This document shows, in pieces, positions 10,627-20,100 of a DNA stretch of 64,000 nt (its first letter is position 1; each line of letters begins with the position of its first letter). Made by a program: the position numbers and the translations under genes. Below the pieces are notes generated by a model that was not told the DNA's origin, did no database searches, and saw only the letters and a program-made list of their open reading frames with translations. The stretch lies in the NCBI RefSeq assembly GCF_003096595.1, contig NZ_QEKO01000003.1, positions 62,001 to 126,000 of the forward strand, given 5' to 3'. The stretch is from Pusillimonas noertemannii. GTDB lineage: Bacteria; Pseudomonadota; Gammaproteobacteria; Burkholderiales; Burkholderiaceae_B.

Positions 10627-11988
10627 TCAGGCCGGCGTGCCGTCGGGGCTCGCGGCGGCCGGCTTGCGTCGGCGACGGCGCTTGCGGGGCTTGCTCGATG
10701 CCGAGCCGGCATTCTGGCGCTGGTATTCGTCGATCATCTGGGCGCGGTCGTTGCTGTCGGCATTGGCCAGGTCCATCCACCATTGGGCTTGCACGCTGTC
10801 GACCTCGCGGGCTTCGGCGCGCAGCTGCAGGAAGTCGACGGCGGCGCGGAATCGCTGGTGATCGAGCATGCGCCAGATGGTGCGCGGCGTGGCTCGTTCG
10901 AAGCGCGGCTGCATGAACCAGATTTCGCGCATGTCGGCCTGGAAGCGGCGCTGGATGGCCAGGGTGCGGGTCTGTCGGTCGATGACGTCGTCGGCGGCCA
11001 GCACGAGTGCCTGGATGGGGTGTTCGCCCTTGGCCGTGATGTCGACCCAGCGCTTGTCCACGAGCTTCCAGAGCAAGGCGGCGAACAGGAAACTGGGGCT
11101 GACCGATTTGCCCGAGCGGACTCGCGCGTCGGTGCGCTCGAGGGCGAGGGAGACGAACTGTTCGCCTTCTGGCGTCTGGAACAGGGTGTCGATGATGGGC
11201 AGCATGCCCTGGTGCAGGCCCAGCTCGCGCAACTGGCGCAGGCAGCTCATGGCATGTCCGCAGGTAAGCAGCTTGAGCATCTCGTCGAACAGTCGCGAGG
11301 CGGGCACGTTCTTGACGAGCGGCGCGAGCTTGCGGATGGGCTCCAGCGTGGCCGGATCGACGGTGCCGTCGAGCTTGCAGGCAAAGCGCACGGCGCGCAG
11401 CATGCGCACCGGGTCTTCGCGATAGCGGGTCTCGGGGTCGCCGATCATGCGCACGACGCGCTTCTTCAGGTCGGCCACGCCGCGGTGATAGTCGATGACC
11501 ACCTCGTCGATGGGATCGTAATACAGTGCGTTGAGGGTGAAGTCGCGCCGGGCCGCATCTTGTTCATGGGTGCCGAACAGGTTGTCGCGCAGAATGCGCC
11601 CGTGTTCGTCGGTTTCCTGGTCGCCGGCCTCGGCCGGGGCCCGGAAGGTGGAGGTTTCGATGATTTCCTGGCCGAAGACCACGTGCACCAGCTGAAAGCG
11701 GCGGCCGATGATGCGGGCGCGCCGGAACAGCGGGCGGATCTGCTCGGGCGTGGCGTTGGTGGCGACGTCGAAATCCTTGGGTTCGAGCCCGACGATGAGG
11801 TCGCGCACCGCGCCGCCCACGATGTAGGCGTCGTAGCCCTTTTGACGCAGTACTTCACAAACCTTGATGGCGTGGCGCGAGACGTTGCGCCGATCGATAC
11901 CGTGCTTGTCGCGCGACAGGCGCTCGGGGCCGCGTACCGGGCTCGAGAAGAGCCGGCCAACAAAGTTTTTTATTGTCTCTTTCAACAT
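10627..11988 (-). CDS. pcnB: Poly(A) polymerase I
   Basis: A 453-residue class II nucleotidyltransferase that adds 3' poly(A) tails and so promotes RNA decay. The head motif GGAVRDLIVG begins at residue 58, and the catalytic DFD carboxylates are Asp72 and Asp74. RRDFTLNALYYD is the second conserved block. The tail is strongly basic (RKRRRRRK), typical of PcnB and distinguishing it from CCA-adding enzyme. It sits 9 bases after the HAD gene. Together with folK this is a classic proteobacterial pairing. Confidence 0.94.
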   Translation of the reverse strand: MLKETIKNFVGRLFSSPVRGPERLSRDKHGIDRRNVSRHAIKVCEVLRQKGYDAYIVGGAVRDLIVGLEPKDFDVATNATPEQIRPLFRRARIIGRRFQLVHVVFGQEIIETSTFRAPAEAGDQETDEHGRILRDNLFGTHEQDAARRDFTLNALYYDPIDEVVIDYHRGVADLKKRVVRMIGDPETRYREDPVRMLRAVRFACKLDGTVDPATLEPIRKLAPLVKNVPASRLFDEMLKLLTCGHAMSCLRQLRELGLHQGMLPIIDTLFQTPEGEQFVSLALERTDARVRSGKSVSPSFLFAALLWKLVDKRWVDITAKGEHPIQALVLAADDVIDRQTRTLAIQRRFQADMREIWFMQPRFERATPRTIWRMLDHQRFRAAVDFLQLRAEAREVDSVQAQWWMDLANADSNDRAQMIDEYQRQNAGSASSKPRKRRRRRKPAAASPDGTPA

Positions 11989-11997
11989 GGGCGTATT

Positions 11998-12699
11998 TTA
12001 GGACTTTGCGTCCTGCATGTCCTTGAAAATGTCCAGCACCAGCCAGCCGCGTGCCAGCGCCACCTGCCGCAAAGCTGGGCTGGGATTGGCGGCGATGGGG
12101 TCGGTGACGGCTTCGAGCAGGGGCAGGTCGTTGGACGAGTCGCTGTAGAAATAAGAGCGCTCGAAACTGTGCAGGCTCAGCCCCCGGGAAGCCAGCCAGT
12201 CGTTGACGCGCGTGACCTTGCCCTCTTTGAAGCTGGGCACGCCTTGTATGGCGCCCGTGTAGCGCCCCGCGCGCATCTCGGGAACCGTGGCGATGAGGTG
12301 GGGAATGTTGAAGGCCCGGGCAATGGGGGCGGTGACGAACTGGTTGGTCGCTGTGACGATGGCGCAAAGGTCGCCTTGCCGCAGGTGCCGGTCGACGAGC
12401 TTGCGTGCCACCGGCAGTATGTTGGGCTCTATGACCTCGCGCATGAACACTTCGTGCCACTGGTCCAGGTCGGACGTGGCGGCGGCAGCCAGCAGGCCCA
12501 GCATGAATTCGGCGGCTTCCTGGGCGGTGAGGTTGCCGGCATTGTAGCGTTCCATCAGCTCGTTGTTCAGGCGCTGGGCCTCGACGGGGTCGCCGGCGCG
12601 GCCGGTGCGGGCCAGGAAATCGGCCCATTGATAGTCGCTGTCGAGCGGCAGCAGGGTGTGGTCCAGGTCGAACAGGGCCAGGTTTTTCGGGGTGGTCAT
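11998..12699 (-). CDS. HAD-IB family phosphatase (SerB-like)
   Basis: A 233-residue haloacid-dehalogenase-type hydrolase. Motif I is FDLDHTLLP (Asp11 nucleophile, Asp13), motif II lies around IVTATNQF, and motif IV is YSDSSNDLPLLE. The subfamily includes phosphoserine phosphatase, but the substrate cannot be assigned here because other phosphomonoesters fit equally well. Its ATG overlaps the hda stop by 4 bases, and pcnB follows after 9 bases, so it belongs to the hda-pcnB-folK operon. Confidence 0.85.
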   Translation of the reverse strand: MTTPKNLALFDLDHTLLPLDSDYQWADFLARTGRAGDPVEAQRLNNELMERYNAGNLTAQEAAEFMLGLLAAAATSDLDQWHEVFMREVIEPNILPVARKLVDRHLRQGDLCAIVTATNQFVTAPIARAFNIPHLIATVPEMRAGRYTGAIQGVPSFKEGKVTRVNDWLASRGLSLHSFERSYFYSDSSNDLPLLEAVTDPIAANPSPALRQVALARGWLVLDIFKDMQDAKS

Positions 12700-13403
12700 A
12701 CGGTGGTCGTGTCGTCGGGCGGCGCGTCGGCCGCCAGCAGATCCTTCAATAAAGGCAGGGTGATCGCCCGGTGCTTTTCGAGCGAGTATCGGTCAAGAGC
12801 GTCGATCAGGGCGCTAAGGTGGTTCATGTCGCGGGTGTAGTGGGTAAGCACCCAGCCGACGACCTCGGGAGCCAGCTGCAGGCCGCGCTCTGCGGCCCGG
12901 GCATGCAGCGCCTGGGCGCGGTCGTCGTCGGAAAGCTGCTGAAGGCGATAGACCAGATCCCAGCCCAGGCGGGTGCGCAGGTCTTCGCGCAGCGGCATGG
13001 CCATGGGCGCGCGGTCGCCGGCCAGCAGCAGGGCAAAGGCCCGAGAGGTGGCGGCCGCCTCGCGCCAGCGATTGTACAGGGTGAACAGGGCGGCCTGCGC
13101 AAAGGGCTCGAGCTGGTCGACGTCGTCGATGGCGATCAGGCGGACGTCGATCTGGTCGCGGGAAGCCAGGTTCGCCAACTGATGCCCGCTTTGTCCGATG
13201 TCGACATACAGGGTGCCGCGGGTAGCGCAATGCGCGCGCAGCAAATGGCTGCGGCCGCTGCCGGGCGAGCCCCACAGGTAGATCGCCCGCCCCGGCTGCC
13301 AGTGGCGCAGCGCGTCGACGGCTGCGGCGTTGTCGCCGACGACGAAGTTGTCGAGCGTCGGGGGCGGGGGGGGCAGGAGGTCGAGAATGAGTTGTCGGGG
13401 CAT
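12696..13403 (-). CDS. hda: DnaA-homologue regulator Hda
   Basis: A 235-residue AAA+ protein related to DnaA domain III. Hda works with the DNA-loaded sliding clamp to stimulate DnaA-ATP hydrolysis and prevent re-initiation. The N-terminal MPRQLILDL is the clamp-binding peptide type. The P-loop reads GSPGSGRS (45-52), with Arg instead of Lys as in many Hda proteins. AIDDVDQL is Walker B. The ATG at 13403 places the clamp motif at the very N-terminus, which decides it over one 51 bases upstream. The gene is divergent from purM. Confidence 0.9.
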   Translation of the reverse strand: MPRQLILDLLPPPPPTLDNFVVGDNAAAVDALRHWQPGRAIYLWGSPGSGRSHLLRAHCATRGTLYVDIGQSGHQLANLASRDQIDVRLIAIDDVDQLEPFAQAALFTLYNRWREAAATSRAFALLLAGDRAPMAMPLREDLRTRLGWDLVYRLQQLSDDDRAQALHARAAERGLQLAPEVVGWVLTHYTRDMNHLSALIDALDRYSLEKHRAITLPLLKDLLAADAPPDDTTTV

Positions 13404-13480
13404 TGCCGGGGGTAAAAGCGTAAAATGCGCTGGATGATTCAGTTCAACACGCAATTCTTACACATCCCACAGCTTTTCTC

Positions 13481-14530
13481 ATGACTACCAAAAATTCCGC
13501 GTCCCTCACTTACCGCGATGCCGGCGTCGACATCGATGCCGGCGAGGCGCTCGTCGACCGAATCAAGCCGTTGGCGGCCAAAACCATGCGGGCGGGCGTC
13601 ATGGCCGGCATCGGGGGGTTTGGCGCGCTGTTCGAGGTGCCCAAGCGCTTCAAAGAGCCGGTGCTGGTGTCGGGAACCGATGGCGTGGGCACCAAGCTTC
13701 GGCTGGCTTTCGAATGGCAGCGCCACGATACGGTGGGTGTCGACCTGGTGGCCATGAGCGTCAACGACATCCTGGTCCAGGGCGCCGAGCCCCTGTTCTT
13801 CCTCGATTACTTCGCCTGCGGCAAGCTTTCGGTCGATACGGCGGCCAGCGTGGTGGGCGGCATTGCCCGCGGATGCGAACTGGCCGGCTGCGCGCTCATC
13901 GGCGGCGAAACGGCCGAAATGCCCGGCATGTATCCCGACGGCGAGTACGACCTGGCGGGCTTTGCGGTGGGCGCAGTCGAAAAATCGCTCATCATCGACG
14001 GCAAGTCCATTGCCGAGGGCGACGTCGTGCTGGGTCTGGCCTCCAGCGGCGCGCATTCCAACGGCTTTTCCCTGCTGCGCAAGATCCTCACGCATGCCAA
14101 CGCCCGGCCCACGCAAGAGCTGGACGGCCGGCAACTGGTCGACGTGGTCATGGAACCCACCCGCATCTACGTAAAGTCGGTAATGGCGGCCCTGCAGGCG
14201 CACGGATCCGCCATCAAGGGGTTGGCGCACATTACGGGCGGGGGCCTGCTCGACAATGTGCCGCGCATTCTCCAGCCCGGCCTGGCCGCCGAGCTTCACC
14301 GCGACGCCTGGCAGCTGCCCGAGCTGTTCCAGTGGCTGCAGCAGAATGGCGGCGTGGCCGATGCTGAAATGCACCGTGTGTTCAACTGCGGCATCGGCAT
14401 GGTCATTGTGGTGCCGGCCGATCAGGCCGACGCGGTAGAGGCCACGCTGGCCCAGCAGGGCGAACAGGTCAGCCGCATCGGCCGAATCGTGGCCCGGGCC
14501 GCCGACGCGCCCCAGACCGTCGTCATTTAA
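13481..14530 (+). CDS. purM: Phosphoribosylformylglycinamidine cyclo-ligase (AIR synthetase)
   Basis: A 349-residue enzyme of purine synthesis that converts FGAM plus ATP to AIR. Conserved segments include [13 protein letters not shown] at the start, [44 protein letters not shown] and [11 protein letters not shown]. Length matches PurM (about 345). It is transcribed divergently from hda. Its stop overlaps the convergent miaA stop by 8 bases, so no terminator fits between them. Confidence 0.97.
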   Translation: MTTKNSASLTYRDAGVDIDAGEALVDRIKPLAAKTMRAGVMAGIGGFGALFEVPKRFKEPVLVSGTDGVGTKLRLAFEWQRHDTVGVDLVAMSVNDILVQGAEPLFFLDYFACGKLSVDTAASVVGGIARGCELAGCALIGGETAEMPGMYPDGEYDLAGFAVGAVEKSLIIDGKSIAEGDVVLGLASSGAHSNGFSLLRKILTHANARPTQELDGRQLVDVVMEPTRIYVKSVMAALQAHGSAIKGLAHITGGGLLDNVPRILQPGLAAELHRDAWQLPELFQWLQQNGGVADAEMHRVFNCGIGMVIVVPADQADAVEATLAQQGEQVSRIGRIVARAADAPQTVVI

Positions 14531-15464
14531 GGCTTCGCCATACCCGGCTGGCCAGGTGCAGAACCTGCCCGGCCGCATCGTCGGCCAGGCAATCCACCAC
14601 CATGCGGTCAGGCGTAGAGCGCAGCCAGGTCAGCTGGCGCTTGGCCAGCTGGCGCGTGGCCGCAATCGCCCGCTCTATGGCTTCGTCCAGTTCAGTCGTA
14701 CCGTCCAGGTAGTCCCATAGCTGGCGGTAGCCCACGCAGCGCACCGAAGGCAGGCCGGGATGCAGGTCGGGCCGGCTGTGCAGCAGGGCCACTTCCTCGA
14801 CCAGGCCCTGCTCGATCATGGCTTCATAGCGCCGGCGTATGCGGTCGTGCAGGGCCAGGCGGTCAGAGGGCTCGAGGCTGATCGTCAGGTAGCGAGGACC
14901 CTCGCCTTGCCTTGCGGGCCGTTTTTCCAGCAGCCGGGACATGGGCGTGCCCGTCAGGCCAAATATCTCGAGTGCGCGCTGTATGCGCTGGCTGTCGTTG
15001 GGCGCCAGCCGCGCCGCCGTGGGCGGATCGACGGCTGCCAGCTCGCGATGCAGGGCCGGCCAGCCGAGCTCTTTCGCCCGGGCATCGATCTGCGCCCGCA
15101 GCTGCGGGTCGGCGCGGGGCAGGTCGTCGAGGCCTTCGCGCAAGGCCTTGTAATACAGCATGGTGCCGCCACACAGCACGGGAATGCGGCCGCGGGCGTA
15201 GATTTCCCCGATCAGGCGCAGGGCGTCGTCGTGGAACGCCGCCGCCGAATAGCTTTCGACCGGGTCGCGGATGTCCAGCAGATGATGCGGTATGAGCTTG
15301 CGCTCTTCGGCCGAAGGCTTGGCCGTGCCGATGTCCATGCCGCGATAGATGGTGGCCGAGTCGACATTGATGATCTCGATGGGCCATTGGGCGGCGAGGG
15401 CCTGCATCGAGGCGCTTTTCCCGGCCGCGGTGGGCCCTGCAATGCAGACGATGGGGATGTTCAT
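14523..15464 (-). CDS. miaA: tRNA dimethylallyltransferase
   Basis: A 313-residue enzyme adding a dimethylallyl group to the N6 of A37 in tRNAs that read UNN codons. It has a P-loop at residues 10-17 (GPTAAGKS), the [18 protein letters not shown] block, [10 protein letters not shown] and the C-terminal [13 protein letters not shown] tRNA-contact region. Length is normal. The ATG overlaps the mutL stop by 4 bases, the classic mutL-miaA pair. Confidence 0.96.
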   Translation of the reverse strand: MNIPIVCIAGPTAAGKSASMQALAAQWPIEIINVDSATIYRGMDIGTAKPSAEERKLIPHHLLDIRDPVESYSAAAFHDDALRLIGEIYARGRIPVLCGGTMLYYKALREGLDDLPRADPQLRAQIDARAKELGWPALHRELAAVDPPTAARLAPNDSQRIQRALEIFGLTGTPMSRLLEKRPARQGEGPRYLTISLEPSDRLALHDRIRRRYEAMIEQGLVEEVALLHSRPDLHPGLPSVRCVGYRQLWDYLDGTTELDEAIERAIAATRQLAKRQLTWLRSTPDRMVVDCLADDAAGQVLHLASRVWRSLK

Positions 15465-17353
15465 TGACCGCGCAGGAAGAAGCGGTCGAGCTCACCCAGC
15501 TTCCAGTGTATCCACGTGGGTCGGCCGTGATTGCATTGATCGGCCCGCTCGGTGCGTTCCATCTGCCGCAGCAGGCCGTTCATCTCGTCGAGGGTAAGGC
15601 GGCGATTGGCGCGCACCGATCCATGGCAGGCCATGGTCGAGAGCAGGGTGTTGCGCTGTTCCGTCAGCAGGGCGGAACTGCCCACCTGGGCCAGGTCGCG
15701 CAGCACGCCCCGGGCCAGCGATTCGACGTCGCCGTGGGCCAGCAGGGCCGGCACGGCGCGCACCATGATGGCGGCCGGGCCCGAAGGCCGCAGCGTAAGG
15801 CCCAGCCCGGCCAGGCTGTCTTCATGTTCTTCGATCAGGCCGAGTTCTTTTTCAGTGGCCGAGAACACGACGGGCACCAGGAGTTCCTGGCGCGGAAGAT
15901 CCCGGGCGTCCATGGCGTTCTTGAGCTGCTCGTACACCACCCGCTCGTGGGCCGCGTGCATGTCCACAAGAATGAGTCCATCGCGGTTCTGCGCCAGAAT
16001 GTAGACGCCATGGAGCTGGCCCAGGGCCATGCCCAGGGGGAATTCCTCTTCGTCCCGGTCGGGCGGCGCTGCGGTTGCCGGCCGCGCCGCGGCTTGCACT
16101 TCCAGCGGGCGGTACAGCGTGCGCCAGTCTTCGCCCTGGTTTCGCGAGGGGTCGTTCAGGCGGAATGCCGCCTGCCTGGGGGTAAAGCCGTAGCCGCCGT
16201 GCGCGGGAGGCGCCTGGCGCCCGGCCTGATGATAGGCCTCGCCAGGCGGCGCTGCGGGAGCATGGCCGACGGGGCCGCCGCGTGCCTCGGCCCCCAGCGG
16301 CAGGCCTGCTGGGGCCGCAGCGTGTTCCGCATCAGGCTGATGCGCAGTGGAGGGGTGCGAAGCCCCCGCGACGTGAGCCAGCGCCTGGCCTACGGCTTGC
16401 GCGACGAAACGGTGCACGGCTCCGCTTTCGCGGAAACGGATCTCGTGCTTGGCCGGGTGGACGTTGACGTCGACGGTGGCCGGGTCGACGGACAGGAAAA
16501 GCACGTAGGCGGGCTGCCTGTCGCCGTGAAGCACGTCGGCGTAGGCCTGCCGGATGGCGTGAGCGACGACGCGGTCGCGCACGTAGCGTCCATTGACATA
16601 CAGATATTGCTTGTCGGCGCGGGGCCGCGCAAACGCGGGCCGTATCACCATGCCGCGCAGTGCGATCAGGCCGGCTTCGAGCTCGATGTCGAGCGATTGC
16701 TCGCAGAACTCGCGGCCCAGCACATCGAGCACGCGTTGCTGGATGGGGCCCGCGCGCCAGTGCTTTTGCGGCTTGTCGTTGTGAAAGAGGCGGAAGGCCA
16801 CATGCGGATGCGCCAGCGCGATGCGTTCCAGCGCGTCCACGCAATGGCCATACTCGGTGGCTTCGGCGCGCAGGAACTTGCGGCGGGCCGGAATATCATG
16901 AAAGATCTGACGGATGTCCACCGTGGTGCCCACCGGGCCGGCCGCGGCTTCGGGCGCGGGTGAACCGGGCTCCAGTTGCCAGGCATGGTCGTCGTGGGCG
17001 GTGCGCGAAATCAGGGTCAGGCGCGCCACCGAGGCAATGGAAGCCAGCGCTTCGCCGCGAAACCCCATCGAGGCGACGGATTCGAGCTCGTCCAGCGAAT
17101 GTATCTTGCTGGTGGCGTGCCGGGTCAGCGCAAGACCGAGTTCGTCGCGCGGAATGCCCGAGCCGTCGTCGCCGACGGCGATGCGGCGTATGCCGCCGCC
17201 CTCGAGCCGGATCTCGATGCTTTGCGCGCCCGCGTCGATGGCGTTCTCGAGGATCTCTTTCAGGACCGAGGCGGGCCGTTCAATGACTTCGCCGGCCGCA
17301 ATCTGGCTGACCAGAAGATCGGGAAGCGGGGCAATGGAGCGTCGTTCTGGCAT
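15461..17353 (-). CDS. mutL: DNA mismatch repair protein MutL with endonuclease motifs
   Basis: A 630-residue mismatch-repair protein linking MutS to downstream steps. The N-terminal GHKL ATPase shows [26 protein letters not shown] and [10 protein letters not shown]. The central linker (about 330-420) is Pro/Ala-rich. The C-terminal domain has [12 protein letters not shown] (464-475), a close form of the DQHA-x2-E-x4-E metal-dependent nuclease motif, and CNHGRP at 607-612. This suggests a nicking MutL of the kind found in organisms without MutH. The nuclease inference is from motif only. Confidence 0.95.
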   Translation of the reverse strand: MPERRSIAPLPDLLVSQIAAGEVIERPASVLKEILENAIDAGAQSIEIRLEGGGIRRIAVGDDGSGIPRDELGLALTRHATSKIHSLDELESVASMGFRGEALASIASVARLTLISRTAHDDHAWQLEPGSPAPEAAAGPVGTTVDIRQIFHDIPARRKFLRAEATEYGHCVDALERIALAHPHVAFRLFHNDKPQKHWRAGPIQQRVLDVLGREFCEQSLDIELEAGLIALRGMVIRPAFARPRADKQYLYVNGRYVRDRVVAHAIRQAYADVLHGDRQPAYVLFLSVDPATVDVNVHPAKHEIRFRESGAVHRFVAQAVGQALAHVAGASHPSTAHQPDAEHAAAPAGLPLGAEARGGPVGHAPAAPPGEAYHQAGRQAPPAHGGYGFTPRQAAFRLNDPSRNQGEDWRTLYRPLEVQAAARPATAAPPDRDEEEFPLGMALGQLHGVYILAQNRDGLILVDMHAAHERVVYEQLKNAMDARDLPRQELLVPVVFSATEKELGLIEEHEDSLAGLGLTLRPSGPAAIMVRAVPALLAHGDVESLARGVLRDLAQVGSSALLTEQRNTLLSTMACHGSVRANRRLTLDEMNGLLRQMERTERADQCNHGRPTWIHWKLGELDRFFLRGQ

Positions 17354-17371
17354 GTGATTAAGGCGCTGCCC

Positions 17372-17989
17372 CTAACCGAACAGGGCGCCGCCCGCCTGCC
17401 AGGCGGCATAGAACAGCACGGAAAAATAGATGACCGTCAGTACGGTGGCCACATAGCCCAGCAGGACGAACAGGCCGTCTCGCTGAAGCATGCCCATGGT
17501 CAGCAGCAAAATAGCCACAGCCGGCGCAGTATTGGAGAACGGCACCAGGCCAAAGGGCGCCATCAGCAGCAGGCCGGCAAACACCAGCACCAATCCGTTG
17601 AAGCGAGCCATGGGCCCCGTGGTAAGCATCATGATGCGCGGCAATACCCAGGCATCGAGCTTGGACACGATGGCCACGCCCTTGCGCAGCGCCGGCAGAA
17701 GTTTGGCTGTTTCGAGAGGGCGGTCGAGAATGCGTTGCGGCAGCCACGGAAGGCGGTTCATGGTTACGGCCGCGGCCAGCAGCACGATGGCCGCACCGAA
17801 CACCGTGGAAACCCCCGGAATGGAAACCGGAATAAGAAAGGGCAGGGTGGCGATGGCACACAGCACCAGCAGGCCCTGTTCGCCGATGGCGGTCATCAGT
17901 TTGCGCAGTGTGACGGTATCGCCTTCGATGCCGTCGACTGCCTGGGACAGAGTCTCGCTGAGCGGGGTGCGGGTGTCGCTGAATTGCAT
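17372..17989 (-). CDS. ExoD-family inner-membrane protein
   Basis: A 205-residue hydrophobic protein of the ExoD family, named for a Rhizobium gene affecting exopolysaccharide; its biochemical role is unknown. An N-terminal soluble stretch (to about 45) is followed by four or five membrane segments, with the family-like ATLPFLIPVSIPGVS and MAPFGLVPFSNTAPAVAILLL (in part). An in-frame TTG 45 bases upstream is possible, but the ATG at 17989 gives the usual family start. It lies between amiC and mutL on the same strand. Confidence 0.75.
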   Translation of the reverse strand: MQFSDTRTPLSETLSQAVDGIEGDTVTLRKLMTAIGEQGLLVLCAIATLPFLIPVSIPGVSTVFGAAIVLLAAAVTMNRLPWLPQRILDRPLETAKLLPALRKGVAIVSKLDAWVLPRIMMLTTGPMARFNGLVLVFAGLLLMAPFGLVPFSNTAPAVAILLLTMGMLQRDGLFVLLGYVATVLTVIYFSVLFYAAWQAGGALFG

Positions 17990-18075
17990 CTGGTATTTGA
18001 AGAGTAAGCCGACTCTTATGGTAGCAGTTTTCAACCAGAGGCAAGGGGCGATGGCGGGGCCCGGAGCCCCGCCGA

Positions 18076-19443
18076 TCAGGCGCGCCGGGCCAGGCCCGGG
18101 CCGGAGGCGAAATAGCCGCTTATGCCTGTAAGCATGGCGCGGGCGATGCGGTCCTGATGCGCCGAACTGCGCAGAAGGCGCTCTTCTTCGGGGTTGCTGA
18201 TAAAGGCCGTTTCGACGAGGATCGAAGGGATGTCGGGCGCCTTCAGGACGGCAAAGCCCGCCCGCTCGACACGCTTTTTATGCAGGCGATTGATCTTGCC
18301 GATTTCCGACAGCACGTTGCCGCCCACTTTCATCGAATCATTGATCTGCGCCGTGGTCGACAGCTCGAGCAGCACCTTGGCGACCTGCTTGTTGTGGGAG
18401 CCCAGATTGACGCCGCCGACCAGATCGGCATTGTTTTCTTTTTGGGCCAGCCACCGCGCCGTGGTGCTGGTGGCGCCGTTCTGCGACAGCGCATATACCG
18501 ATGAGCCGCGCGCCGAGGGCTTGATCCATGCGTCGGCATGAATCGAGACGAACAGGTCGGCCTTTACCCGGCGCGCCTTTTGTACCCGAACGTGCAGCGG
18601 CACGAAGAAATCGTTGTCCCGGGTAAGATAGGCGCGCATATTGGGCTGGGCGTCGATCAGTTTTTTCAGGCGCCGGGCGATGGCCAGCACGATGTCTTTC
18701 TCGCGCGTGCCTCGCGGGCCTATGGCGCCCGGGTCTTCGCCGCCGTGGCCTGGGTCCAGCGCCACCAGCACAGGACGAGGCGAGGAGTCAGGAGTGGCTG
18801 CAGCCGGCGGTTCCGGCGGAGCGGGCCTTCTGGCCACCGGGGGATTCGTGGGCAGCTTCTGGCCATCGACCGAAGGGATGGGCGCCGTGTCGGGGGCGTT
18901 CTGCGCCAGGCTTTCCAACACGTCCGCCAGCGGGTCTTCGTCCTGGAACGAATTTGCGATGGCAAGCAGAGGGTCTTGGGCCACCTGGGGGTAAAGGTCG
19001 AGGACCAGGCGGTACTTGTATTCGCCGATGGGCTTCAGGGTAAAGACCTGTGGAGCGATGGGCTGCTTCAGGTCAAGCACCATGCGGATGACGTCGGGCC
19101 TGTTCTGGCCGACCCTGACCGATGCAATATAGGGGTCGTTGGGGCGGATCTTGGACACCAGGTCGTTGAGCTTGCCATTCATGCTCAGGCCTTCGATGTC
19201 GACGACCAAGCGATCGGGGTTTTCGAGCGTGAAATGTTCGGCCTTCAGCTCGCTGTCCATCTCGAGGGTGACGCGTGTGTATTCGTCGGCGGGCCAGGTA
19301 CGTACGGCGAGTATGGTGGCGGCGTGCGCCAGGCGGGGCAAGACCGGCAGCACCAGCAAGGTGGTGGCGGTGGCTAGGACTCGGCGGCGGGCGAGTCCCT
19401 GGGCGGAAATTCCTGCGGGGGGAGCACCATTGAAGTCAGCCAT
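18076..19443 (-). CDS. amiC: N-acetylmuramoyl-L-alanine amidase (AmiC type) with AMIN domain
   Basis: A 455-residue periplasmic amidase that splits septal peptidoglycan during daughter-cell separation. The N-terminus has a twin-arginine-like signal (Arg19-Arg21, then a hydrophobic stretch to residue 41), consistent with Tat export as for AmiC. An AMIN domain spans about 45-150, a Pro-rich linker about 185-225, then a zinc-dependent Amidase_3 domain with LDPGHGGEDPGA (His233), Glu248, SIHADAW (His301) and LVETAFISN. The first 70 bases overlap tsaE in another frame. Confidence 0.93.
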   Translation of the reverse strand: MADFNGAPPAGISAQGLARRRVLATATTLLVLPVLPRLAHAATILAVRTWPADEYTRVTLEMDSELKAEHFTLENPDRLVVDIEGLSMNGKLNDLVSKIRPNDPYIASVRVGQNRPDVIRMVLDLKQPIAPQVFTLKPIGEYKYRLVLDLYPQVAQDPLLAIANSFQDEDPLADVLESLAQNAPDTAPIPSVDGQKLPTNPPVARRPAPPEPPAAATPDSSPRPVLVALDPGHGGEDPGAIGPRGTREKDIVLAIARRLKKLIDAQPNMRAYLTRDNDFFVPLHVRVQKARRVKADLFVSIHADAWIKPSARGSSVYALSQNGATSTTARWLAQKENNADLVGGVNLGSHNKQVAKVLLELSTTAQINDSMKVGGNVLSEIGKINRLHKKRVERAGFAVLKAPDIPSILVETAFISNPEEERLLRSSAHQDRIARAMLTGISGYFASGPGLARRA

Positions 19444-19925
19444 GATTTTCCTTTGTTGCTATAGGCGGTAAGGCGCGCCAGTCGACCGGCGCCCGCATAA
19501 TCCAGGGATATCTCGAGGTCGGGAGGCGGTAAAAGCGAGCCGGCCTGTTCCGGCCACTCGATCAACACAACTGCTTGTTTTTGCAGGAGATCTCGGAATC
19601 CTGCGTCCACCCACTCCCTGGGATCGCTAAATCTATAAAAATCAAGATGATAGAAGTATAAGTTAGAAACTTTATAGGTTTCAAGCAGGGCATAGCTGGG
19701 GCTCTTGATTCTTCCCGCCACCCCGCAGGCCCGCAACAAGGCCCGCACAAAGTGGGTCTTGCCCGCTCCCAGCTCGCCTTTCAGATGTATCCGGCCGCCG
19801 GCCCCGCCCTGTTCGCCAGGTGCGAGCAAAAGGGGGGCGAGCTGCTGCGCCAGCAGGGATGTGTGCTCTTCATCGATCAAATAGATGCTAATTTCTTCTA
19901 AAACCTGATAATTTTGCATAATCAT
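19374..19925 (-). CDS. tsaE: tRNA threonylcarbamoyladenosine biosynthesis ATPase TsaE
   Basis: A 183-residue P-loop ATPase that works with TsaB and TsaD to make t6A37 in ANN-decoding tRNAs. It has GELGAGKTHFVRALL (Walker A), IKSPSYALLE, and YHLDFYRFSDP, with IEWPEQ as the late motif. Two ATGs 6 bases apart (19925, 19919) are possible; neither has a clear Shine-Dalgarno. The C-terminus runs 70 bases into amiC. Codons around 19620-19680 are unusually AT-rich and coincide with a promoter-like element for downstream genes. Confidence 0.92.
   Translation of the reverse strand: MIMQNYQVLEEISIYLIDEEHTSLLAQQLAPLLLAPGEQGGAGGRIHLKGELGAGKTHFVRALLRACGVAGRIKSPSYALLETYKVSNLYFYHLDFYRFSDPREWVDAGFRDLLQKQAVVLIEWPEQAGSLLPPPDLEISLDYAGAGRLARLTAYSNKGKSWLTSMVLPPQEFPPRDSPAAES
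19655..19684 (-). promoter_or_regulatory. Sigma70-type promoter inside tsaE, facing amiC
   Basis: On the minus strand TTGAAA (19684-19679) and TATACT (19660-19655) are 18 bases apart, each matching 5 of 6 consensus bases. Initiation would fall near 19648, about 200 bases before amiC, and could drive amiC, the ExoD-like gene, mutL and miaA independently of tsaE. Not experimentally known to me. Confidence 0.55.
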
Positions 19926-20100
19926 TTTTTCGGTGGAAGGGGCGGGACGCAGGCGTCGGCCGCAGTGCATGGCTGCTTGCAGAGGGCCCGTACTTATTAT
20001 CCCGGACTTTGAATTCCAGACCCGAGGCCGGCCTGGAAAAGAAAAAATTGCGCCCGTTGCCTTATCCGGACATTTGCGCGCATACAACAGCCAGGCGGGA

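Noticed and set aside
10576-12840. Plus-strand 754-codon frame opposite pcnB and the HAD phosphatase
   Set aside because: It covers two well-supported minus-strand genes and has no independent motif or ribosome-binding site.
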